Positions 1-9,576 are shown, numbered from the stretch's first letter. The stretch is DNA of 64,000 bases from Flavobacteriaceae bacterium (GCA_027082925.1 JALWTD010000021.1:46400-110399), one strand, 5' to 3'. Notes: generated from the letters alone by a model not told the origin. A program made the numbers and translations.

Positions 1-683
1 ACGACTGTTTACAAACTGCAGGAGATATTGTACAGCAAGAAATAGCTGTTTCGGCATTTACCGGCATTGTCGTAAACAAAAAAATTGAGCTAATTGTAAC
101 ACAAGGACCGCAACAAAAAGTAATTATTGAAACCGGTAAAAATTTACTTCCCGATGTGGTTGCCGAAGTTATTGATAACGAGCTTATTTTAACAAACTAC
201 AACACATGCAACATTTTTAGAAATTACGGCATTACCAAAGTATACGTAACATCTCCCAACTTAACAGCCATTAGAAATGCTTCTGAACAAAATGTTTCGT
301 CTATTGGAGTTTTAACCTACCCTTCGCTTTACCTGCGTTCATCGGGTGAAGGAAGCAATTACCTCTCTGTAGGCGATTGGCATCTTCATATCGAAAATGA
401 AAGTGTACGAATTTGGAGTAACGGAATTGCTACTTTTTATCTAGACGGAACAACCACACAACTAGATATTAATTTTTCTGATGGAGATACCCGATTTGAA
501 GGAAAAACATTTTTAGCCAATACCATTAATGTACGCAATGTGAGTTCTAACGATATGCTTATTTATCCTATTGATGTACTCTCCGGAAGCATCCATTCAA
601 CAGGAAATGTAATCTCATACCACACACCTCCGGTAGTTGATGTAGATGTGCAAAATATTGGACAATTAATTTTTATGCCGTAA
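1..683 (+). CDS. GIN-domain (DUF2807) putative adhesin lipoprotein, 5' end outside window
   Basis: The open frame is already running at base 3 and stops at 683, so the N-terminus lies off the window. The first visible residues, DCLQTAGDIVQQE, match the start of the mature part of flavobacterial head-GIN-domain lipoproteins. The rest is a repetitive beta-helix-like region with alternating hydrophobic residues (TKVYVTSPNLTAIRNAS) typical of DUF2807. A GTG at 156 is an internal codon and not a likely start. The family is predicted to be exported and outer-membrane anchored, with no known enzymatic role. It converges with gldA, whose stop overlaps this gene's 3' end by 11 bases. Confidence 0.75.
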   Translation, partial: DCLQTAGDIVQQEIAVSAFTGIVVNKKIELIVTQGPQQKVIIETGKNLLPDVVAEVIDNELILTNYNTCNIFRNYGITKVYVTSPNLTAIRNASEQNVSSIGVLTYPSLYLRSSGEGSNYLSVGDWHLHIENESVRIWSNGIATFYLDGTTTQLDINFSDGDTRFEGKTFLANTINVRNVSSNDMLIYPIDVLSGSIHSTGNVISYHTPPVVDVDVQNIGQLIFMP

Positions 684-1566
684 GCTCTCTAAACAAACTT
701 TCTAAGCTCTTGTTTTTCGAATCTAACTTTAATGTTTTAAGTCCGTTATCATGAGCAAAGTCAAACACTGCCGAACGCATATCTACCGTAGTAGAAAATG
801 TCAATTCCCACGTTGTGTCAAACACATTTACCGCCGTTTTTAAATTTGGAATACGTTCTATAAATTGCTTCTCTACTCTAAGATCAAATTCAACTTCTAT
901 TTGTTGTTCCTGATTTTCTTTGAGTTCTTTTAGCTTTTTATCGGCTACAATTTTTCCTTTGTTTATAATAATAACTCTATCACAAACAGCCTCTACTTCT
1001 TGCATAATATGCGTTGAAAACAACACGGTTTTATCTTTTCCTATACTTTTTATCAAAGCTCTAATATCTAAGAGCTGGTTTGGGTCTAATCCTGTAGTAG
1101 GCTCATCTAAAATAAGCACTTTAGGGTGGTGCAATAAAGCGGCAGCAATACCTACACGCTGGCGATATCCTTTTGAAAGTTGATGAATTTTTTTATGGGC
1201 TTCGGGTGTTAACCCAACCTTTTCAATAATTTGTGCAATCGCATCTTTCCCTACCTTGTGAATAGCGGCATGAAAATGTAAGTATTCTTTTACGTACATT
1301 TCTAGGTATAACGGATTGTGTTCTGGCAAGTAACCTATTGCAGATTGCGTTGCTAAACGGTTGCTTGTAGCCGATATATCGCAAACTTTTACAGTACCTT
1401 CATAATCGTCAAAGTATCCGGTTATTATCTTCATCATGGTCGATTTTCCTGCACCGTTAGGACCTAAAAAACCTACAATTTCACCTTCTTTAATGGTAAA
1501 ACTAACGGCATCTAACGCTTTTTGCGAACCGTATAATTTGGTGATATTTTTAACTTCAATAGACAT
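673..1566 (-). CDS. gldA: GldA, gliding-motility ABC transporter ATP-binding protein
   Basis: A 297-residue ABC ATPase. It has a Walker A GPNGAGKST at residues 35-43, a variant signature LSKGYRQR near residue 130, Walker B VLILDEPTTGLD and the switch histidine in LFSTHIMQEVEA. Length and motif spelling (GYLPEHNPLYLEMYV) match GldA of Flavobacterium, which works with membrane partners GldF and GldG in gliding motility. Those partners are not in the window, which is usual because gldA is often unlinked from gldFG. A generic CcmA/DrrA-type exporter ATPase is the alternative, but the GldA match is close. Confidence 0.88.
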   Translation of the reverse strand: MSIEVKNITKLYGSQKALDAVSFTIKEGEIVGFLGPNGAGKSTMMKIITGYFDDYEGTVKVCDISATSNRLATQSAIGYLPEHNPLYLEMYVKEYLHFHAAIHKVGKDAIAQIIEKVGLTPEAHKKIHQLSKGYRQRVGIAAALLHHPKVLILDEPTTGLDPNQLLDIRALIKSIGKDKTVLFSTHIMQEVEAVCDRVIIINKGKIVADKKLKELKENQEQQIEVEFDLRVEKQFIERIPNLKTAVNVFDTTWELTFSTTVDMRSAVFDFAHDNGLKTLKLDSKNKSLESLFRELTA

Positions 1567-1583
1567 CTGGAAAAGTATTTCAA

Positions 1584-1591
1584 CAAAAATA
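1584..1591 (-). promoter_or_regulatory. Candidate -7 element of the gldA promoter
   Basis: On the minus strand this reads TATTTTTG, an exact fit to the Bacteroidota -7 consensus TAnnTTTG. It lies 17 bases before the gldA start codon. No clear TTTG is present at the -33 position, so the call rests on the -7 box and its placement. Confidence 0.42.
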
Positions 1592-1672
1592 CACTTTATA
1601 ATTAAAATGTAACTTACTCTTATAACGTTGGATACTAAATTTATTTTTCAGACCTTTGAAAAAATTAAAAAC

Positions 1673-1831
1673 ATGGGATGTTTTAGAGTAATTCTTTGCG
1701 TTTTGTTTCCTCCACTGGCTGTAATTGATAAAGGATGTGGCTCTATTGTTATTGTTTTTATTTTAACGTGTTTAGGCTGGATTCCCGGAGTTATTGCAGC
1801 TTTAATTATAAACAACAATCCGAATAGATAA
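1673..1831 (+). CDS. YqaE/Pmp3 family small membrane protein
   Basis: A 52-residue protein beginning MGCFRVILCVLFPPLAV. This is the classic YqaE/Pmp3 (UPF0057) pattern of two transmembrane helices joined by a short polar turn (DKGCGS), ending IINNNPNR. An in-frame TTG at 1628 would add 15 residues, but the ATG at 1673 gives the standard family length and conserved N-terminus. Family members in plants and yeast affect membrane potential and salt tolerance; the bacterial role is unclear. Its TAA overlaps the lipB ATG (TAATG), so the two genes are probably translationally coupled. Confidence 0.85.
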   Translation: MGCFRVILCVLFPPLAVIDKGCGSIVIVFILTCLGWIPGVIAALIINNNPNR

Positions 1832-2553
1832 TGCAAACGGTACAACTGATAGATTTAGGATTAAAAGACTATAAAGAAACTTGGGAATACCAAGAAAAAT
1901 TATTTCAAGAAATTATTGATATTAAAGTTGCTAACAGACGTAATAACACGCACACACAAACGCCAAACTACTTTATTTTTGTTGAACATCCTCACGTGTA
2001 TACACTTGGTAAAAGTGGCGATTTAAATAATTTACTCTTAAATGAAGCGCAACTCAAAGAAAAAGGAGCTTCTTTTTACAAAATTAACAGAGGTGGCGAT
2101 ATTACCTATCACGGTCCGGGGCAAATTGTGGGCTATCCTATTTTAGATTTAGATCATTTTTTTACCGATATTCATAAATACCTCCGGTTTTTAGAAGAAG
2201 TTATTATTTTAACTTTAGCCGATTACGGAATAAAAACAGAAAGAAGCAAAGGAGAAACGGGTGTTTGGATAGATGTTGGAACTCCTTTTGCTCGTAAAAT
2301 TTGCGCTTTGGGTGTAAGAACCAGCAGATGGGTTACCATGCACGGATTTGCTTTAAATGTAAACACCAATCTCGGCTATTTTGACAATATTATACCTTGT
2401 GGTATTAAAGGAAAAGCCGTTACCTCTTTAGAAGCTGAATTAAATAAAAAAATTCCTTTGGAAGAAGTAAAAAGTAAGATTCAATCGCATTTTAAAGCAT
2501 TATTTGAAGTTACTTTTACCTCAACAAATACACCCTCAAAATTAAAACCCTAA
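1831..2553 (+). CDS. lipB: LipB, octanoyl-[ACP]:protein N-octanoyltransferase
   Basis: A 240-residue enzyme that moves octanoyl groups from acyl carrier protein to lipoyl domains, the first step of lipoate assembly. The substrate-tunnel motif RGGDITYHGPGQ is at residues 87-98. The catalytic lysine is in ARKICALGV (K156) and the acyl-accepting cysteine in IIPCGI (C170). The length is normal for the family. It follows the YqaE gene with a one-base overlap. The intergenic stretch after it carries a 15-base unit repeated twice (2609-2640) and nothing else recognisable. Confidence 0.95.
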   Translation: MQTVQLIDLGLKDYKETWEYQEKLFQEIIDIKVANRRNNTHTQTPNYFIFVEHPHVYTLGKSGDLNNLLLNEAQLKEKGASFYKINRGGDITYHGPGQIVGYPILDLDHFFTDIHKYLRFLEEVIILTLADYGIKTERSKGETGVWIDVGTPFARKICALGVRTSRWVTMHGFALNVNTNLGYFDNIIPCGIKGKAVTSLEAELNKKIPLEEVKSKIQSHFKALFEVTFTSTNTPSKLKP

Positions 2554-2608
2554 ACTTCATTTTTTACACTATTAGTTATCTAAAAATTGTAGTAGGTATG
2601 AATGTTAT

Positions 2609-2640
2609 TTACAAGGATAAAATTTACAAGGATAAAATTT
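2609..2640. repeat. Two-copy 15-base direct repeat downstream of lipB
   Basis: The unit TTACAAGGATAAAAT occurs twice in immediate succession and is not found elsewhere in the window. It is probably simple slippage in the gap between convergent lipB and the NdpA-like gene. Confidence 0.6.
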
Positions 2641-2653
2641 CCAAAAAATAAGA

Positions 2654-3706
2654 CTACATTTCTTCGTTAAAATACACCTTGTAGTACTTCATTTTTTTTA
2701 CTTCGTCATACCCTTTTTCCAGATACTCTTCCGCAGCATCGGGTGCATCAATATCGAGCTTTATTCGAATGTGTGTATCGAGTTTAATTTCGGTTTTCAT
2801 TTTAGGTTTTTGCTTTTTCAATACAATATCTGAAACAGCAAATTGGTTTCTAACCAACACCTCATTTTCTTCTTCAAACCGTTTTTTATACTCGTCAAAA
2901 AGTTGTTTTTGCTGCTCATTTTCTTCAAAAACCACCTCTTTAAAATCATGAATATTTACAGTTTCGTTTTCTTTAATAAAATCAACGGTTTTTGCCAAAA
3001 ACTTCCCTTTTTCTTGCATCCCAAAGTCTTCTTTAATAACTTCTTCAGAAAAATCTTTACACAACGTTATATAGTTTTGAGTATGCTGGTTGTTATCATC
3101 GGCAAGTTTTACATTTAAAAAGTTTTTAATCCAGTATTGAGCATCGTAATTATTATTGTCTACACTTAACACTACTTTTCCTTCGGCATCGGTAAAATTG
3201 ATAATTAAACAGCCCTTATCTAGTTTTTTAGTGCTAATTCCCTTTTGAACGTACACATCTAGCACATCATCTTCCATATAGGTTTGAAAAAAATCGATTT
3301 TATTTTCAATTTTAAAAATCCCCAATGCTTGTGTAACCACCTCTTTGTAAGTAATATCTTCAAACAAAGCAATAATAACATCGCCGGTTTTTATTTGTGC
3401 AGAATTCGATTGTTCATACAAATGATTTACAATGTGTTTTGAAATTTCTATAAAAGCAGTTTCATCGTCAAAAACTTTTGTAGCGTAGTTATTCAATTCG
3501 TTTAGCGTAATATCGGCATGATGGTTAAACCGGTAACTCTCGGCAATATTGGCAAAAGGTTTTAGTAAAAAAGGAAACATTAAATGGTAGCTTTCTTCAT
3601 CAAATGTTGTTACGTTTTCAGAAAAAACATTGGTAGCACTGTTAAACTTATTCCCTACTTTATGAATGATAAATTTTGAGATTTGAGCTCTATTTCTTTT
3701 AATCAT
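2654..3706 (-). CDS. NdpA/YejK-like nucleoid-associated protein
   Basis: A 350-residue cytoplasmic protein matching the 37-kDa nucleoid-associated family (PF04245). Supporting features are the N-terminal KFIIHKVGNK opening, the central DDVLDVYVQKGIS and KGCLIINFTD segments, and the C-terminal IRIKLDIDAPDAAEEYLEKGYD. Family members are found on the nucleoid of proteobacteria; in Flavobacteriia their role is uncharacterised. The residues around 260-300 are charged and probably helical. It stands alone, convergent with lipB and downstream of rnhB with about 50 bases between. Confidence 0.82.
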   Translation of the reverse strand: MIKRNRAQISKFIIHKVGNKFNSATNVFSENVTTFDEESYHLMFPFLLKPFANIAESYRFNHHADITLNELNNYATKVFDDETAFIEISKHIVNHLYEQSNSAQIKTGDVIIALFEDITYKEVVTQALGIFKIENKIDFFQTYMEDDVLDVYVQKGISTKKLDKGCLIINFTDAEGKVVLSVDNNNYDAQYWIKNFLNVKLADDNNQHTQNYITLCKDFSEEVIKEDFGMQEKGKFLAKTVDFIKENETVNIHDFKEVVFEENEQQKQLFDEYKKRFEEENEVLVRNQFAVSDIVLKKQKPKMKTEIKLDTHIRIKLDIDAPDAAEEYLEKGYDEVKKMKYYKVYFNEEM

Positions 3707-3726
3707 TGGTTTGCATTTAAAAGCTG

Positions 3727-3734
3727 CAAATGTA
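3727..3734 (-). promoter_or_regulatory. Candidate -7 element of the NdpA-like gene
   Basis: The minus strand reads TACATTTG, matching TAnnTTTG, 20 bases before the start codon. A second match (TAGATTTG) lies at 3762-3769 inside the end of rnhB, so the exact start point is ambiguous. No convincing -33 box accompanies the nearer one. Confidence 0.4.
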
Positions 3735-3758
3735 AAATTTAAAAAGGAGTTTTTGCTA

Positions 3759-4361
3759 TTACAAATCTAATTTTAATTGTGTGGGTAGCAATTGGAACGA
3801 TTTTCTGTGATATTTTGTAATTCCAAATTTTTGAATGGCACTTCTGTGCTTTTGGGTAGGATATCCTTTATTTTGTTCCCAAAAGTATTGCGGAAATTCA
3901 GCAGCTATTTGCTCCATATAGGCATCTCTATACGTTTTGGCTAAAACAGAAGCTGCAGCTATACTTAAAAATTTAGCATCGCCCTTAACTATGGTTGTGT
4001 GCGGAATGTTTTGGTAAGGCTTAAATTTATTTCCGTCAACAATTATATGCTCCGGAACTATTTTTAATGCCGCAATGGCTTGATGCATCGCTAAAATAGA
4101 AGATTGCAAAATATTTATCTCGTCAATAGTTGTTTCAGAAACAAAAGAAACACCAAAAGCCAATGCGTTTTCTTCTATTACAGGTCGTAACAAAGCGCGT
4201 TGCTTCTCGGTTAATTGCTTAGAATCGTTTAACAACGGATGCCTAAAATTTTCGGGTAAAATAACAGCTGCCGCAACAACTGGCCCGGCTAAACAACCTC
4301 TACCCGCCTCATCGGTTCCGGCTTCTACCTTATTTTCTAAACAATAATTTTTAAGTTCCAC
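3759..4361 (-). CDS. rnhB: Ribonuclease HII
   Basis: A 200-residue endonuclease that nicks RNA in RNA-DNA hybrids and removes misincorporated ribonucleotides. The N-terminal [20 protein letters not shown] carries the metal-binding Asp17-Glu18 and the RNase HII GRG motif. The IIVDGNKF segment supplies a further acidic ligand. [17 protein letters not shown] is the usual following helix. Full length, with a normal C-terminus. It is divergent from the porin gene at 4459. Confidence 0.96.
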   Translation of the reverse strand: MELKNYCLENKVEAGTDEAGRGCLAGPVVAAAVILPENFRHPLLNDSKQLTEKQRALLRPVIEENALAFGVSFVSETTIDEINILQSSILAMHQAIAALKIVPEHIIVDGNKFKPYQNIPHTTIVKGDAKFLSIAAASVLAKTYRDAYMEQIAAEFPQYFWEQNKGYPTQKHRSAIQKFGITKYHRKSFQLLPTQLKLDL

Positions 4362-4434
4362 AGTTCAAAAATAACATATAATTTTAGCTTTTTATGCCTT
4401 GCAATTTACTTTTATGAATTTCGTTTAAATATTT

Positions 4435-4442
4435 TACCTTTG
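4435..4442 (+). promoter_or_regulatory. Candidate -7 element for the porin gene
   Basis: TACCTTTG matches TAnnTTTG exactly and lies 16 bases before the ATG at 4459. A weaker TTTA is about 20 bases further upstream in place of the -33 TTTG. Confidence 0.55.
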
Positions 4443-4458
4443 TTGCTCAAAGTATCGT

Positions 4459-6588
4459 ATGAAAAAAATAGTATTTGTATTCCTTTTGGGTATTATTGTT
4501 AGTACTCAAGCTCAAATTAGAGAACGTACCAGCGGAAATTTACTTTTTAGTCAAGATAGTACCACTTTTAAAGAGGAAGTAAAAATTAAACTCAGTGGTA
4601 AAACAACATATACCGATTATAAAATAATTTCGTTTTCAAAAGATACTAGTATTGTTGATACCACGCTTACCTATAAAAAAGACCTACGGTTTAACTATCT
4701 TCGAAAAGATCTTTTCGAATTACTCCCTTTTCACAATCAAGGGCAAACTTTTAACAAATTAGGATACTCGTTTAACAACGCCTCGTTGTTTCCGGAAATT
4801 GGTGTAACTGCAAAGCAATACAATTACTACAAAATAAGTGATGTATATTATTACGAAGTACCTACTCCTACTTCTGAAATTATGTATAAAACAGGTTTAG
4901 AGCAAGGTCAAATGCTCGATGCTTTTTTAACCTTAAATACCGCTCCTCAATTTAATTTTTCGATAGCTTATAAAGGGCTTCGCTCTTTGGGGAAATACCG
5001 GCATTCGTTGGCTAGTCACGGAAACTTTAGAACTTCTTTTAACTACCACAACAAAAGAAAAAGCTATTACTTAAGAGGCCATTTTTCATCATTTGATTTG
5101 TTGAATGAAGAAAATGGTGGACTTCCTTTAGAGTCTATCTTCTATTTTGAATCTGATGACCCTAATTACATAGATAGGGCAAGACTGGATGTAAATTTTA
5201 CAGATGCAGAATCTATGTTTGAAGGAAAGCGATATGTTATAGACCAAGTATTTTCACTATTTCCTAAAAATCCGAAAACGGTAAAAAAGGCTCAAAAAAA
5301 ACCAAAGAAAAAACCTGTAATTGCCCAAAAAGGAAACAAGTTTGCCGGTAAAGGAAAAAAATTAAAAGCCGCTTTTTCAGAAAAAACCAGGCAACAAAAA
5401 ACGGCACAACAAAAAGATACAACCACTGTACTTGTTGCTACAAAAGCAAAGGATAGTGTATTGCAAAAAACACCTGTGTTAAAATCTAAATTTGATATTA
5501 AAATAGGACATACGTTTACCTACGAAACACAACATTACAGATTTAAGCAAACCAATGTTAACAGTATTTTTGGCGAAGCTTTCGATTCGCAAATAAGCGA
5601 CCACACTTCGTACCAAAAAATGAACAATCAAGTGTATTTACAACTGGATATTCCTGTCGTTGGGACATTAAGAGGGAAAATAAATTACTTTAATTACAAC
5701 TATAAATACAAGAGCATTTTATACCTAGATACGCAAACTATTCCCGACAAACTAAAAGGAAATGCCTTTGCGTTTGGAGTAGATTGGAAAACAATCGTTG
5801 GAAAACTACAATTAACTGCCGATGCAAACAGTATCATCGCCGGTGATATCACCGGAAGTAATTTTAAGGCAAGCGTACAGTATAAAAAAGACAGTGTATT
5901 TTATTTTAAAGGCTATACCGAATTTACTTCTAAAACACCCGACTTTAACAAGCTGCTATATCAAAGTGATTACAAAGCGTACAATTGGTATCGAAACTTT
6001 AACAATGAAAAAATAATGACTGTTGGTGTTAAAGCAGACGCTACTAATTGGGGAGCTGTAGAAGCCAGCTATAACAACATAGAAAATTACACTTACTTTA
6101 ATAGCAAGCCTGTTCCTGTACAAGCGGTTGGTACCTTAAATTATATAAAAGTGAAAGCTTCAAAAGCATTTCATTTTGGGAAATTCACATCTGAAAATAC
6201 GGTGATGTACCAAAAAGTTACTAACGGAAGTTCATTTTTTAGAGTACCCGATTGGGTAACACAAAATACGGTGTATTACTCAAACTACATCTTTAAAGGA
6301 AAACCTATGTACTTACAAACCGGTGTTACCTTAAAGTATTTTAGTGCTTATAAAGCAAATGCATTTAATCCGTTACTTAACGAGTTTGTATTGCAAGATG
6401 CCACAGAAATAGGAAACTACCCTATTTTAGATTTGTTTATAAACACTCAAATACGCCGTACAAGATTGTACTTTAAAATAGAAAACTTTAGTAGTAGTTT
6501 TACCGGAAGAAACTACTATGCTGCTCCAAATTATCCGTACAGAGATTTAACCGTACGCTTTGGTTTGGTTTGGAATTGGTTTATTTAG
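4459..6588 (+). CDS. Putative porin (beta-barrel outer-membrane protein)
   Basis: A 709-residue exported protein with a signal peptide (MKKIVFVFLLGIIVSTQAQ). It is rich in alternating aromatic and polar strands, with many YNYKYKSILY-like segments, and its C-terminus (VWNWFI) ends in aromatic residues as outer-membrane barrels do. A very basic lysine- and glutamine-rich stretch at about residues 270-345 interrupts the barrel and is probably a periplasmic or surface insert. It resembles the Bacteroidota putative porin family (PF14121). No substrate can be assigned. Its 3' end overlaps the convergent nhaC stop by 8 bases. Confidence 0.72.
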   Translation: MKKIVFVFLLGIIVSTQAQIRERTSGNLLFSQDSTTFKEEVKIKLSGKTTYTDYKIISFSKDTSIVDTTLTYKKDLRFNYLRKDLFELLPFHNQGQTFNKLGYSFNNASLFPEIGVTAKQYNYYKISDVYYYEVPTPTSEIMYKTGLEQGQMLDAFLTLNTAPQFNFSIAYKGLRSLGKYRHSLASHGNFRTSFNYHNKRKSYYLRGHFSSFDLLNEENGGLPLESIFYFESDDPNYIDRARLDVNFTDAESMFEGKRYVIDQVFSLFPKNPKTVKKAQKKPKKKPVIAQKGNKFAGKGKKLKAAFSEKTRQQKTAQQKDTTTVLVATKAKDSVLQKTPVLKSKFDIKIGHTFTYETQHYRFKQTNVNSIFGEAFDSQISDHTSYQKMNNQVYLQLDIPVVGTLRGKINYFNYNYKYKSILYLDTQTIPDKLKGNAFAFGVDWKTIVGKLQLTADANSIIAGDITGSNFKASVQYKKDSVFYFKGYTEFTSKTPDFNKLLYQSDYKAYNWYRNFNNEKIMTVGVKADATNWGAVEASYNNIENYTYFNSKPVPVQAVGTLNYIKVKASKAFHFGKFTSENTVMYQKVTNGSSFFRVPDWVTQNTVYYSNYIFKGKPMYLQTGVTLKYFSAYKANAFNPLLNEFVLQDATEIGNYPILDLFINTQIRRTRLYFKIENFSSSFTGRNYYAAPNYPYRDLTVRFGLVWNWFI

Positions 6589-8053
6589 TAGTTTTTACCA
6601 ACTGCTTAATTTTAATGTGAAATGCCGCAAAAACTAATGTGGTAATAGGGCTCAACCAGTTAAAAATAGCATATACAAAATACTCACTTACCCCAACACC
6701 TAAAACACTAGATTGGTAAGCTCCACAAGTATTCCAAGGTATTAAAACCGATGTTACAGTTCCTGAATCTTCTAAAGAACGGCTTAAATTTTCAGGAGCT
6801 AACCCTCTATCTTCAAAAGCTTTTTTAAACATTTTTCCAGGTATAACAATCGCTAAATACTGATCTGAAGCAATAGCATTTAAACCTAAACAACTCATAA
6901 CTGTACTAAAAAATAAGCCAAAAACAGAAGTAGCCATTTTTAAAAGTGTTTTTGTAATACGAGCCAAAGCTCCAATACCATCCATAACACCTCCAAATAC
7001 CATCGCACAAACAATTAAGAAAATGGTCCAAAGCATTCCTTTCATACCACCTGCACTAAACAATTCGTTTAATTTATCGTTATCTGTTGTTATTTCTGTA
7101 TCTACAAAAACAGCATTTATAATAGATTTTATAGGAGATGATGACAAACGTCCTAAAATATCTGGCTGAAAAATAAAGGCAAATATAGCGGCTAAAACAA
7201 CACCTATTCCCAAAGCAATTAACGGCTTTGTTTTTGTTAAAATAAGCGCAACTACCACTAAAGGAACAATAAACAAATAAGGTGTAATATGAAACGTGTT
7301 TGATATGGTGTGTAACAACCCACTCACATCGGCATCTCCTGTAGTATCAATGTTTAAACTGATAATAGAAAATACAATTAGCGTAATTATAAATGTAGGA
7401 GTTGTTGTTAAAGCCATATACCTAATATGCGTAAACAAATCGGTTCCTGCCATTGCCGGAGCTAAATTTGTAGTATCTGATAATGGTGACATTTTATCTC
7501 CAAAATAAGCTCCTGAAATTACGGCTCCAGCAATCATTCCTGTAGGAATTCCTAAAGCACTTCCTATACCTATTAAGGCAATACCTACTGTTGCTGAGGT
7601 TGTCCATGAACTTCCGGTAGCAATAGAAATCATAGCTGCAATAATAACCGATGCCGGTAAAAATATAGATGGGTTTAACACTTCCAATCCGTAATAAACC
7701 ATTGCCGGAATAATACCACTTACCAACCAAGTTCCTGCTAAAGCTCCTACGAGAAATAAAATCATAATAGGCACAAATACACTTTTGATATTTTCCCATA
7801 TTTCAGTAAGCATAAGCGATAGCGGTACTTTATTTAAAAACCCAACAACCGATGCAACTACACCTCCCATTAATAAAATATACTGATTGGAATAAGTTCC
7901 TAATAACTCTCCTCCTGCAAAAAAGATATTGTATGCAAGCATAAACATTAAAATAACTACGGGAATTAAGGCTTCCCAAATACTTAACTCTTTGTTATCT
8001 ATAATTCGTTGTTCTTGAATGACTGTTTCTGAGATGTTATTTTGATCTTGCAT
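6581..8053 (-). CDS. nhaC: NhaC family Na+/H+ antiporter
   Basis: A 490-residue inner-membrane protein with about a dozen hydrophobic helices. Family landmarks are GAVISGAYFGDKMSPLSDTTNLAPAM and the later SRSLEDSGTVTSVLIPWNTCGAYQ, which are diagnostic of NhaC-type antiporters. It probably exchanges Na+ for H+, but some relatives exchange malate for lactate or move arginine and ornithine. The N-terminal 20 residues are polar and cytoplasmic. It is a single-gene unit; no regulator is adjacent. Confidence 0.88.
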   Translation of the reverse strand: MQDQNNISETVIQEQRIIDNKELSIWEALIPVVILMFMLAYNIFFAGGELLGTYSNQYILLMGGVVASVVGFLNKVPLSLMLTEIWENIKSVFVPIMILFLVGALAGTWLVSGIIPAMVYYGLEVLNPSIFLPASVIIAAMISIATGSSWTTSATVGIALIGIGSALGIPTGMIAGAVISGAYFGDKMSPLSDTTNLAPAMAGTDLFTHIRYMALTTTPTFIITLIVFSIISLNIDTTGDADVSGLLHTISNTFHITPYLFIVPLVVVALILTKTKPLIALGIGVVLAAIFAFIFQPDILGRLSSSPIKSIINAVFVDTEITTDNDKLNELFSAGGMKGMLWTIFLIVCAMVFGGVMDGIGALARITKTLLKMATSVFGLFFSTVMSCLGLNAIASDQYLAIVIPGKMFKKAFEDRGLAPENLSRSLEDSGTVTSVLIPWNTCGAYQSSVLGVGVSEYFVYAIFNWLSPITTLVFAAFHIKIKQLVKTTK

Positions 8054-8130
8054 ATGTTCGTTTTTAGGATTGTAATGATACGCAAATTTGAAAGGTTTTG
8101 CAAATTAAAAAACACCTTGTTAAAAGTAAA

Positions 8131-8175
8131 AAGGTTAAGAAGTACCATTGAAAATTCAACGGTACTTTTAACCTT
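8131..8175 (-). terminator. Long hairpin after the PLP lyase gene, probable terminator
   Basis: A near-perfect palindrome. The arms AAGGTTAAGAAGTACC and GGTACTTTTAACCTT pair with one bulged base, and the inside (TTGAA..TTCAA) also pairs. In the leftward transcript the stem is followed by TTTTTACTTTT. It lies between the stop of the Cys/Met-type enzyme at 8217 and the start of nhaC at 8053, so it should end the upstream transcript. Confidence 0.7.
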
Positions 8176-8216
8176 CGCAAACCGCTAGCTTTAAATATCG
8201 CTAGTAACTGTTTGTA

Positions 8217-9416
8217 TTATTTTAAAATACCTGTTTGTTGCATACATTTTTTCATGGCAACATAGGTACGTTCAATATCATTGTCTAATCCAATAGAAAA
8301 ACGAATAATTCCATCAGACAATCCCATTTCTTCTTGTTCTTCTTCCGGAATTTCAGAAGAAGTAGAAGCTCCCGGTGCACTAAAAAGTGTTTTGTAAAAA
8401 CCTAAACTCACTGCCAAATAACCTAAGTTTTCATGTTGCATAAGTTCCATCAACTCGTTGGCTTTTTCTAAAGTACCAACATCAATAGTAAGCAATCCTC
8501 CAAAACCGTACTCGGCATTGTACATCGATTTAAACAGTTCGTGGTCTTTATGACTTTTTAATCCCGGGTACACTACTCGTAATCCATCTTTTTCAAAATG
8601 TGTTGCTAAATACAGTGCATTTTCACTGTGCTTTTTCATTCGAATATGAAGCGTTCGTAAGTTTTTTAAAATAGAGGCTGCTCGTAAGCTATCCATTACC
8701 GGACCTAGTAGCATTGCAGCACCGTCATTTACATTTCGTAAACTGTCTATAAATTCTTGTGTGCCACAAACAACACCACCAACCGTATCGTTTGTTCCGT
8801 TGATAAATTTGGTTAAACTATGTATGGTTACATCGGCTCCTAATTTTTTTGGAGAAATAATCATTGGTGAAAAAGTATTGTCTACTACCAATAATATTTG
8901 GTGCTTTTTAGCGATTTTTGATAGCTCGGCAATATTGGCAATTTCTAAAAGCGGGTTACTTACTGCTTCGCAATAAATCATTTTAGTAGTTGGTGTAATT
9001 GCAGCTTCTACTTTCTCTAATGAAGTTATATCCACAAACGAAGTGGTTATTTGCAATTTAGGGGCGAAATTTTTCAAAAAAGCATAGGTTCCTCCATAAA
9101 TTGTTCTGCTAGAAACAATGTGATCTCCTGCTCCACATACTTGCAATAATACCGATGTAATAGCTCCCATTCCTGAAGCGGCAACATTAGCTGTTTCTGT
9201 AAATTCCATTGCTGCCAATGCTTCACTTAAATACAAATTACTAGGACTTGTATGTCGCGAGTATAAATAACATCCTTCGGCATGTCCTTCGAAGGTGTCT
9301 AACATCGTTTTTGCGTGTAAAAAAGTATAGGTTGCTGAATCTGAAATAGAAGGATTTACACCTCCAAATTCTCCGAAATATTGTAAATCTTGAATTTTAT
9401 TTGCCGGTTTGCTCAT
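8217..9416 (-). CDS. Cys/Met-metabolism PLP enzyme, methionine gamma-lyase-like
   Basis: A 399-residue fold-type I PLP enzyme. The cofactor lysine is K203 in HSLTKFINGTND, and D179 in LLVVDNTFSP binds the pyridine nitrogen. SGMGAITS near residue 81 forms the phosphate site, and YSRHTSPSN supplies the Tyr-Arg pair from the neighbouring subunit. The best-fitting roles are methionine gamma-lyase or a cystathionine gamma-synthase/lyase relative; sequence alone does not choose. It is divergently transcribed from an Lrp/AsnC regulator at 9577, which probably controls it in response to an amino acid. Confidence 0.85.
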   Translation of the reverse strand: MSKPANKIQDLQYFGEFGGVNPSISDSATYTFLHAKTMLDTFEGHAEGCYLYSRHTSPSNLYLSEALAAMEFTETANVAASGMGAITSVLLQVCGAGDHIVSSRTIYGGTYAFLKNFAPKLQITTSFVDITSLEKVEAAITPTTKMIYCEAVSNPLLEIANIAELSKIAKKHQILLVVDNTFSPMIISPKKLGADVTIHSLTKFINGTNDTVGGVVCGTQEFIDSLRNVNDGAAMLLGPVMDSLRAASILKNLRTLHIRMKKHSENALYLATHFEKDGLRVVYPGLKSHKDHELFKSMYNAEYGFGGLLTIDVGTLEKANELMELMQHENLGYLAVSLGFYKTLFSAPGASTSSEIPEEEQEEMGLSDGIIRFSIGLDNDIERTYVAMKKCMQQTGILK

Positions 9417-9485
9417 AACTTTAAATCATTATTTATCTTATAAAATTACGTAAATGCAAGGTAAAAAACCAAGTTATTTTTATTA

Positions 9486-9515
9486 TTTGGAATATATTTC
9501 TTTATTTTACATTTA
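9486..9515 (+). promoter_or_regulatory. Candidate promoter of the lrp-type gene
   Basis: TTTG at 9486-9489 is followed, after 18 bases, by TACATTTA at 9508-9515, one mismatch from TAnnTTTG. The predicted start point leaves an AT-rich leader of about 55 bases before the ATG at 9577. The shared 160-base divergent region is the natural site for Lrp binding. Confidence 0.45.
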
Positions 9516-9576
9516 CAATAGATTATTTTTCTTTTAAACTAATTTATTTTTTTATTTTTTAGTAAATATTTCTGTA

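Noticed and set aside
920..1183. Antisense frame across gldA
   Set aside because: Shadow of a strongly conserved ABC ATPase on the other strand; no independent support.
1628..1672. N-terminal extension of the YqaE/Pmp3 protein from a TTG
   Set aside because: It would add 15 residues unlike the family; the ATG at 1673 gives the standard 52-residue form.
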